Part shown: piece by piece, positions 58,552 to 64,000 of the stretch | Layout: every line of letters starts with the position of its first letter | How positions within the stretch are numbered: position 1 is the stretch's first letter | Source of the DNA: Cucumibacter marinus DSM 18995 | GTDB lineage: Bacteria > Pseudomonadota > Alphaproteobacteria > Rhizobiales > Devosiaceae | NCBI RefSeq assembly: GCF_000429865.1 | Contig: NZ_AUCR01000002.1 | Span: forward strand, 62,001-126,000 | Length of the DNA: 64,000 nt | Reading direction: 5' to 3' | Notes under the pieces: generated by a model | The model's database searches: none | What the model saw: the letters and a program-made list of their open reading frames with translations, nothing else | What the model was told of the DNA's origin: nothing | Program-made: the position numbers and the translations under genes

Positions 58552-59100
58552 TCAAAATGTCGGTGGGGTACAGGCGCTGATCACTTCACAAGGGTCGGGA
58601 CCGACCGCGCGGAAGCGGTGAGGGCGCCGGCTCGAAAAGTAATAGGCATCGCCCGGCCCCAGGATGCGGCGTTCGTCGTCGACCGTGACTTCGAGCCGGC
58701 CGGCGATGATCACGCCGCCTTCCTCTCCATCATGCACCAGTGGCACCCGGCCGGTATCGGCACCGGGAGCATATCGCTCTTTCAGGATCTGCAGGGCAAA
58801 GCCGGTCATGTCCTGGCCGATCTGACGGAATGAGATACTGCCCTTGCCGATCTCGACAAGGTCTTCGGCCGCATAAAACGGGCTTGGTGCGGGGGCCGGT
58901 TCGAGCGCGAAAAACTCGCTGAGACCAATCGGAATGCCGTCGAGAATGCGCTTGAGCGCGCCGACCGAAGGGTTTGTGCGTCCGGATTCGATGAGCGAAA
59001 TCGTCGAGTTCGTCACCCCGGTTCGCGCAGCGAGCTGGCGTTGCGAAAGCTTGGCGCGGCTGCGCACGATACGCAGTCTCTGACCGACATCGATCTCCAT
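58552..59100 (-). CDS. XRE-family regulator with a C-terminal cupin domain (PuuR-like)
   Basis: The 182-residue protein has an N-terminal XRE helix-turn-helix (about 5-60; SRAKLSQRQLAARTGVTNST) and a C-terminal cupin domain (about 110-180) with PLVHDGEEGGVIIAG. This is the architecture of PuuR, the putrescine-responsive repressor of polyamine catabolism in E. coli. Its position between a polyamine-type transporter and an omega-aminotransferase supports that role. The gene is convergent with the RpiR gene across 6 bp and divergent from the transaminase across 142 bp. Confidence 0.88.
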   Translation of the reverse strand: MEIDVGQRLRIVRSRAKLSQRQLAARTGVTNSTISLIESGRTNPSVGALKRILDGIPIGLSEFFALEPAPAPSPFYAAEDLVEIGKGSISFRQIGQDMTGFALQILKERYAPGADTGRVPLVHDGEEGGVIIAGRLEVTVDDERRILGPGDAYYFSSRRPHRFRAVGPDPCEVISACTPPTF

Positions 59101-59242
59101 GTGCCCGGGCCTGTTGCTGATGTTGAATATTCAACAAATCATCGCTCATCAAACCATGAAAATCAATGAGTTGATAAAACAGAGAAAAGGACTTGTTGGC
59201 GCAGCGTGAAAGGTCTCCCATGCGGTAAAAGGGAGTTCACTC

Positions 59243-60571
59243 ATGGCTGACACCGCGCGCCCCAACCAACCCTCGCTGTCTCATTACTGGATGCCATTCA
59301 CGGCGAACCGGCAATTCAAATCAGCCCCACGCATGCTGGCAGAGGCCAAGGGCATGTATTACACCTCGACCGACGGGCGCCAGGTGCTCGATGCCACGGC
59401 CGGGTTGTGGTGCGTGAATGCAGGGCATGGCCGGCGGGAGATCGCCTCGGCGGTCGAGCGTCAGTTGACGACGCTTGATTACGCGCCGTCCTTCCAGATG
59501 GGGCACCCGATCGCCTTCGAGTTCGCCGAGCGGCTGGCCGAGATTGCACCGGTCGGGCTCGACCGGGTGTTCTTCACCAATTCCGGGTCGGAATCGGTCG
59601 ATACGGCGCTCAAGATGGCGCTCGCCTATCACCGCGCCCGCGGCGAGGGGACCCGCACCCGCTTCATCGGTCGCGAGCGCGGCTATCACGGCGTCGGGTT
59701 CGGGGGCATTTCGGTGGGTGGCATCGTCAACAATCGCCGCACCTTCGCCACCCAGTTGCCGGGCGTCGATCATCTGCGCGACACTCACGATCTCCAACGC
59801 AACGCGTTTTCCGCCTGCGAGCCGGAGTTCGGGGTTGAGCGGGCCGAGGATCTCGAACGCCTTGTGACGCTTCATGGTGCAGAGACCATCGCTGCGGTGA
59901 TCGTCGAGCCGGTGGCGGGGTCGACAGGCGTTCTCATTCCGCCCAAGGGCTATCTCAAGCGCCTGCGCGAGATCTGCGACAAGTACGGGATCCTTCTGAT
60001 TTTCGACGAGGTCATCACCGGTTTCGGACGGCTCGGTACACCCTTCGCGGCCGACTATTTCGATGTGATGCCGGACCTGATGACCACGGCCAAGGGGCTG
60101 ACCAATGGTGTCATCCCGATGGGGGCAGTTTTCGCCCGGCGCAGCGTTCATGACGGGCTGATGCAGGGGCCGGAGAACATGATCGAACTGTTCCACGGCT
60201 ACACCTATTCAGGCCATCCTGCCGCCGCCGCTGCCGGCATCGCGACGCTCGACATCTACCGCAGTGAAGGGCTTTTGACGCGTGGCGCGGCGATGGCAGA
60301 CACCTGGCGTCAGGCCATGCACGGGCTCAAGGATATGCCCAATGTCGTCGATATCCGCACCATCGGGCTTGTCGCGGGGATCGAACTGGCGCCGCGCCCG
60401 GGCGAACCCGGCAAGCGTGCCTATGAGGTGTTCGTCGACTGTTTCGAGAAGGGACTGCTGATCCGGGTGACGGGGGACATCATCGCGCTGTCGCCGCCGC
60501 TGATCATGGAGCAGTCGCATCTCGACGAGGCGGTCGCCATTCTGTCCGAGGCGCTGAAGCAGGCCGCTTGA
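59243..60571 (+). CDS. Class III omega-amino-acid:pyruvate transaminase
   Basis: The 442-residue PLP enzyme has Lys284 (TTAKGLTNG), the FDEVITGFGR segment with PLP-binding Asp255, and a close fit to beta-alanine/omega-amino acid:pyruvate transaminases (N-terminus SLSHYWMPFTANRQFK). Products would be malonate semialdehyde from beta-alanine or semialdehydes from other omega-amino acids or polyamines. It is next to a PuuR-like regulator and the pot transporter. Preceded by AAAAGGGAG. Confidence 0.9.
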   Translation: MADTARPNQPSLSHYWMPFTANRQFKSAPRMLAEAKGMYYTSTDGRQVLDATAGLWCVNAGHGRREIASAVERQLTTLDYAPSFQMGHPIAFEFAERLAEIAPVGLDRVFFTNSGSESVDTALKMALAYHRARGEGTRTRFIGRERGYHGVGFGGISVGGIVNNRRTFATQLPGVDHLRDTHDLQRNAFSACEPEFGVERAEDLERLVTLHGAETIAAVIVEPVAGSTGVLIPPKGYLKRLREICDKYGILLIFDEVITGFGRLGTPFAADYFDVMPDLMTTAKGLTNGVIPMGAVFARRSVHDGLMQGPENMIELFHGYTYSGHPAAAAAGIATLDIYRSEGLLTRGAAMADTWRQAMHGLKDMPNVVDIRTIGLVAGIELAPRPGEPGKRAYEVFVDCFEKGLLIRVTGDIIALSPPLIMEQSHLDEAVAILSEALKQAA

Positions 60572-60619
60572 GACAATCAGCTTCCTCCCTCCGGTGCCGT
60601 TAGGACCGGAGGCTCGGGT

Positions 60620-60660
60620 GAGAGGGCCTGTCCTGCCCGGTACAGGCCCTCTCATTCGTT
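60620..60660 (+). terminator. Terminator after the transaminase gene
   Basis: GAGAGGGCCTGT / ACAGGCCCTCTC stem with a 10-base loop and a T-rich 3' side; it lies between convergent genes. Confidence 0.85.
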
Positions 60661-60703
60661 TCGGGATCTTCTCAAGATAATGCGCGGCCGGGCGCGAGCC
60701 CCC

Positions 60704-61693
60704 TCAACGGCCCGGCGCGCGCAGCCGAGCACCGAATGCGGCCTCGGCGTTCGTCTTGCGGATCTTGTGCCGCAAATCCTCGGGCAAACGCCCGATATCG
60801 TGGTCGGCAGACGGCGCCCCCATGGGGAAGGGCCAGTCGCTGCCCAGTACCACCCGGTCTTCCCCGAAGGTGGCCAGGATCAGTTCAAGGGCGCCGGGGT
60901 CGTGGACCAGGCTGTCGACATAAAAGCGCCTGAGCGCCTCCCGGGGCGGCATGCCGGACGTGTCGATGCCCGGGCGGTCGGTGTCGTGGCCGCGCTGCCA
61001 GCGCCCCGAAAGGGCGGCGGTGGCGCCGCCGCCATGGGCAAGCACGATGTTGAGGGCCGGATAGCGGGTCGTCACGCCGGCGAATGTGAGATGCGCGGTG
61101 GCGATGGTGGTCTCGACCGGATTGCCGATCAGATTGCCGAGATAGAAGGGATCGAGCCGCCTGTCGGGTGTCGAGCCGGGATGGATGAACAGGGTCAAGG
61201 CCTTGTCGGACAGGGTCTGCCAGAGCGGATCGAGCGCCTTGTCGGCATAAGAGTGCTTGCCGAGGTCGGTGCCCATCACGACCCCCGCCCATCCCTCATC
61301 GAGGCCGGCAGCAATTTCGGCGGCAATGGCCGGTCGTTCGGCCGGCAGATAGGCAAGCGGCCGCAGCCGAGCGTCGAGGCCTTCACACGCCTCCCGCAGC
61401 CCGTCATTGAGCGCACGCGCGTAGTCGAGGCAGTTCCCCTCGGCAAGATCGGGCCGGAAGACCGGCGGAGGAGCCGAGACCACTGCGCCTTCAAGGGAAT
61501 CTGCCTCGATACGCTCGATCAGCCTGGTTGCATCCGAGATCGGGTAGATCGGCACGCCATGGCCGCAGACATGCAGCTTCTTGGGGTCGCGCCGCATGTC
61601 GAAGGCACCCTTGTCCGCCAGCTTCAGCAATGCTGGCGGAATCAGGTGGGTATGGATGTCCCAGCCAGAAGGTTCAGCGGGCGTCTTCGTCAT
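60704..61693 (-). CDS. Amidohydrolase-family decarboxylase, ACMSD-like
   Basis: The 329-residue TIM-barrel protein of the amidohydrolase superfamily has the N-terminal metal motif HTH (WDIHTHLIP), later HPG, AHGGG and the catalytic GSDWPFP. ACMSD-type enzymes decarboxylate semialdehydes of the kynurenine and meta-cleavage routes, and related enzymes act on other aromatic-derived acids. The ATG at 61693 overlaps the end of the cupin gene by 20 bp, so translation is coupled. The substrate is not readable. Confidence 0.82.
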   Translation of the reverse strand: MTKTPAEPSGWDIHTHLIPPALLKLADKGAFDMRRDPKKLHVCGHGVPIYPISDATRLIERIEADSLEGAVVSAPPPVFRPDLAEGNCLDYARALNDGLREACEGLDARLRPLAYLPAERPAIAAEIAAGLDEGWAGVVMGTDLGKHSYADKALDPLWQTLSDKALTLFIHPGSTPDRRLDPFYLGNLIGNPVETTIATAHLTFAGVTTRYPALNIVLAHGGGATAALSGRWQRGHDTDRPGIDTSGMPPREALRRFYVDSLVHDPGALELILATFGEDRVVLGSDWPFPMGAPSADHDIGRLPEDLRHKIRKTNAEAAFGARLRAPGR

Positions 61694-62462
61694 TGTCGTA
61701 CCAGGGCGGGCGCACCGGATAGTGCGGGCCGTCATAAATCTCGAGAAGCACGCAGTCTTCTTCGCAAATGGTGGGCCCGTGCACACTGCCGGTGGGATTG
61801 CAGTAGAAGGTACCCGGGGTCAAAACCGTGTTGGTCGGTATGTAAGTGTAGCGTCCCGACAAACAGTACATGAACTGGTTCGACGCATGGGCGTGGGCGT
61901 TGGGAATGCCGGCGCCCTTCTTGAACCGCACCAGGGCGATTGAGGCACCGGTTTCCTCGTTCCGCCACAGCATCTTCTGGGACAGGCCGTCGAGCGACTT
62001 GTCGACCCATTCCATGTCCGCGGTCTGGATCAAGATTTCGCGGAAGGCATCGGCCGCGTCTTCGGGCATCACGGGCTGGGGCGCGGGTTCGGGCTTGTCC
62101 GGGGCACCTTCGTCGGTCCAGGTGATGTGCTTGAGTTCGACAAGCCGGGACAGATAGGTCACGTCCGACTTGTTGGTGAGCTTATGCACGGGCCGCATCT
62201 CGTTCATGAAGATGGTGTGGCCAAGCGGCTCGTTGGTCGGGCGCGTCTCGCCGAAAATGGTCTCGACCTCGTTTTCACCGCCCCCCAGCGAAATCACGAT
62301 ATAGGGGTGGTAATGCAGGTGGAAATCGATGGTCTCGCCCGGCTCGAGCTTGACCTCCCAGATGCGCACGAACTCGTTCTCGAGCACGATGCGGTGGCCG
62401 ATTTCGCCCAGCGTGATGCCGCGTTCGGCGGCGGCCTGGCTTCCGTTCGGGTCGTTGGTCAT
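61674..62462 (-). CDS. Double-cupin protein
   Basis: The 262-residue protein has two cupin domains: the first with FHLHYHPY (about 57-64), the second with AHAHASNQFMYCLSG (about 202-216). The pair of cupins suggests a gentisate-dioxygenase- or quercetinase-like enzyme, but no known ring-cleavage activity can be assigned. The ATG at 62462 has GGAGGACACA upstream; the long upstream open frame is a shadow. Third gene of the operon, 23 bp after the FAH-family gene. Confidence 0.8.
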   Translation of the reverse strand: MTNDPNGSQAAAERGITLGEIGHRIVLENEFVRIWEVKLEPGETIDFHLHYHPYIVISLGGGENEVETIFGETRPTNEPLGHTIFMNEMRPVHKLTNKSDVTYLSRLVELKHITWTDEGAPDKPEPAPQPVMPEDAADAFREILIQTADMEWVDKSLDGLSQKMLWRNEETGASIALVRFKKGAGIPNAHAHASNQFMYCLSGRYTYIPTNTVLTPGTFYCNPTGSVHGPTICEEDCVLLEIYDGPHYPVRPPWYDNDEDAR

Positions 62463-62485
62463 TGTGTCCTCCCGGTTCGGTCCGG

Positions 62486-63379
62486 TCAGCCCCGTTTTGG
62501 GGAATGCAGATCTGTTTCGGTCATGGTGTTGCGCAATTCGCCCAGCCCCGCGCCGCGTGAGACGATTTCGTCGCCGGCCTTGAGGAAGAAGGGCGGATCG
62601 GCGGCATTGCCGACCCCGGCGGGGGTGCCGGTCAGAAGCACATCGCCCGCATGCAGGGTCATGCCCCATGAGAGCTCCGCGATCAGCTTGGGGATCGCAA
62701 AAGCCATCTGACGGGTCGAAGCATGTTGGCGGCGTTCGCCATTGACGAGGCATTCGAGTTCGACATCGAAGGGATCGAATGCTTCGGCCGTCACCAGCCA
62801 GGGGCCAAGCGGCATGGTTTGATCGATCGACTTGCCCTTGAGCCACTGTCCGCCATGGGCGCGCTGCAAATCGCGCTGGGAAACGTCATTGGCCAGGCAA
62901 TAGCCGAAAATGTGCTCCATCGCCCGGTCCTCGGAGATCGAGCGGCCGGTCTTGCCGATGACGATGGCGAGTTCGACCTCATAGTCCCACTTTTCCGAAA
63001 TCTCAGCGTCGAAGGCTATCGGGTCACGGGCCCCGATTGCCGTGTCGGGGGATTTGGTGAAGAAGGTCGGATGGCTCGGTCGGTCTACATCCTGTCCCTC
63101 GCGCTTGCCGCGCCCTTCTTCGAAGTGGTCCCAGTAGTTCCACCCGGTGCACAGAATGTCCCGGCGGAAGCGGGTGAGGGGCGGCATCAGCCGGACATCG
63201 GAGAGCGGAATCCGGCCGGCTCCATTTGCGGCTGCATTCTGGGCAGCCGTGAGGGCCGGCTGGCCACCCTCGATGATGGCGTTGACGTCGCCGATTTCGA
63301 GGCCGAACGGGACGATTTCATCGCCCTTCACGGCGCCGGTGCGCTGTTGGCCGTCATGCATGAAGGAAACGAGCTTCAT
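62486..63379 (-). CDS. Fumarylacetoacetate hydrolase-family protein
   Basis: The 297-residue FAH-family enzyme has metal ligands in WDYEVELAIVIG (about 132-143) and the FGYCLANDVSQRDLQ segment. FAH-type enzymes act as hydrolases, decarboxylases or hydratases on oxo-acids at the end of aromatic catabolism. It starts at the ATG at 63379, 3 bp after ridA ends, and belongs to the minus-strand operon with the cupin and ACMSD-like genes. Confidence 0.88.
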   Translation of the reverse strand: MKLVSFMHDGQQRTGAVKGDEIVPFGLEIGDVNAIIEGGQPALTAAQNAAANGAGRIPLSDVRLMPPLTRFRRDILCTGWNYWDHFEEGRGKREGQDVDRPSHPTFFTKSPDTAIGARDPIAFDAEISEKWDYEVELAIVIGKTGRSISEDRAMEHIFGYCLANDVSQRDLQRAHGGQWLKGKSIDQTMPLGPWLVTAEAFDPFDVELECLVNGERRQHASTRQMAFAIPKLIAELSWGMTLHAGDVLLTGTPAGVGNAADPPFFLKAGDEIVSRGAGLGELRNTMTETDLHSPKRG

Positions 63380-63382
63380 CGG

Positions 63383-63787
63383 TCAGGCCTTCGATGGGAT
63401 GACGGCGATGGCATTGATTTCGATGAGATAATCGGGGGAGACCATCTTGGTCACCTCGACCATGGTCGAGGCGGGAAGCGGCGGCTTGAAGTATTCGCGC
63501 CGCACCGCATGGATCTCGTCGAAGTGCTCGATGTTGCGGACATAGACATCGACCCGGCAGACATCGTCGAGCGTGCCGCCGGCGGTTTCGACCGCATTCT
63601 TGATGTTCTCGCAGACCTGCTTGGTCTGTTCTGTGATGTTGCCGATCCCCGCAATGGTGCCGTCGGGACGGCGGGCGGTCATGCCGGAAATGAAGACGAG
63701 GCGCCCCTCGGCTTCAATCATGGTGGCCTGCGAGAAATGCCCCATCGGGGTGCGCAGGTTCTGGGTGGTGACTTCTTGTTTGGTCAT
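63383..63787 (-). CDS. RidA/YjgF-family deaminase
   Basis: The 134-residue RidA-like protein has the family core (VFISGMTARRPDGT, then the CRVDVYVRNIEHF segment). RidA removes reactive imines; members close to 2-aminomuconate deaminase act in aromatic-ring degradation. Its place with FAH, cupin and ACMSD-like genes favours the catabolic role. It begins 11 bp after the partial gene upstream. Confidence 0.85.
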   Translation of the reverse strand: MTKQEVTTQNLRTPMGHFSQATMIEAEGRLVFISGMTARRPDGTIAGIGNITEQTKQVCENIKNAVETAGGTLDDVCRVDVYVRNIEHFDEIHAVRREYFKPPLPASTMVEVTKMVSPDYLIEINAIAVIPSKA

Positions 63788-63798
63788 AACAGATCAAC

Positions 63799-64000
63799 TC
63801 AGTTCTTTGATTGTTCGAGTGGAGCGATGAGCGCGGGCTCAATGTCCAGGGTTCGGGCGATGCCAGCCAGCATGGCGGCAACGGTATCGGTGATGGTGAC
63901 AATGTCCGCGTTGTCGCGGGCGCGCTGCCATTCGCGCTCGCCGGGCGCATAAAGGCGATCAACGCCTGGCGCCTTGCGGCCGGCACGCAATTTGTCCCCG
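63799..64000 (-). CDS. C-terminal end of a probable Ldh-family oxidoreductase
   Basis: Only the last 66 codons are in the window; the start lies beyond the right edge. The sequence GVDRLYAPGEREWQRARD resembles the C-terminus of malate/L-lactate/ureidoglycolate dehydrogenases of the Ldh family. It is the first visible gene of the RidA-FAH-cupin-ACMSD operon. The assignment needs the full sequence. Confidence 0.5.
   Translation of the reverse strand, partial: GDKLRAGRKAPGVDRLYAPGEREWQRARDNADIVTITDTVAAMLAGIARTLDIEPALIAPLEQSKN

Noticed and set aside
61674-62846. Extended start for the double-cupin gene (128 extra codons)
   Set aside because: The extension is Arg/Pro/Gly-rich antisense to the FAH-family gene; the ATG at 62462 has an excellent ribosome binding site.
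1-64000. tRNA, rRNA, prophage, insertion sequence or genomic island
   Set aside because: I looked for T-loop-like sequences, transposase and integrase motifs, and abrupt composition changes in every gap and found none that I can support.

Overview
The window is chromosomal DNA of high GC content from an alphaproteobacterium. It looks like order Hyphomicrobiales (rhizobia and relatives), and a Devosia/Pelagibacterium-like genus is my guess from gene content, not a computed result. The evidence is the CtrA cell-cycle system (chpT, ctrA, sciP), EipA, an RpoH with the RpoH box, a leader resembling the alphaproteobacterial serC motif, an FlbD-type flagellar regulator, and GANTC (CcrM) sites at ctrA and sciP. 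Almost all of it is vertically inherited core genome. I found no phage, insertion sequence, CRISPR array, rRNA or tRNA.

Layout. 1-7 kb: the start of a type II NADH dehydrogenase, glmM, then a secreted caspase-fold/PDZ protein and a secreted companion, a DMT exporter and a beta-barrel protein. 7-14 kb: the serC-serA serine operon behind a structured leader, three tandem copies of a tiny lipoprotein gene, a second DMT exporter, purA. 14-21 kb: a large membrane-anchored protein, the thiBPQ thiamine transporter under a TPP riboswitch with thiN divergent, a CueR-like regulator and an SDR. 22-29 kb: rpoH, rluD, a coiled-coil membrane protein, trkH, eipA. 29-48 kb: the cell-cycle and motility block (chpT, a CheY-like regulator, ctrA, fliI-fliJ, flhA-flbD-fliN-fliH-fliG-fliF, sciP, flgD-fliK), interrupted by a TetR/HXXEE pair and a JmjC-like/cupin pair. 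48-52 kb: mnmA and an ECF sigma factor coupled to a membrane-anchored vWA protein. 52-61 kb: a polyamine-type ABC transporter with a DmpA/BapA-type aminopeptidase, two regulators and an omega-amino-acid transaminase. 61-64 kb: a catabolic operon (Ldh-like end, RidA, FAH-family, double cupin, ACMSD-like).

The most novel signal is a domain of about 170 residues that I cannot name. It occurs three times in the first 16 kb: fused between a caspase-like protease and PDZ domains (2196-4367), alone as a secreted protein in the next gene (4457-5149), and at the C-terminus of a single-pass membrane protein with a long disordered N-terminal arm (14043-16247). All three copies should face the periplasm, which suggests an undescribed envelope module built around a caspase-like protease.

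Several regulatory elements can be read directly. The serC leader is closed by a 10-bp helix that includes the serC ribosome binding site. Other elements are the TPP riboswitch, CtrA-like boxes, helically phased A-tracts between ctrA and fliI, a TetR palindrome, an operator-like inverted repeat between the divergent pot genes, and a dispersed palindromic element of about 127 bp present twice.
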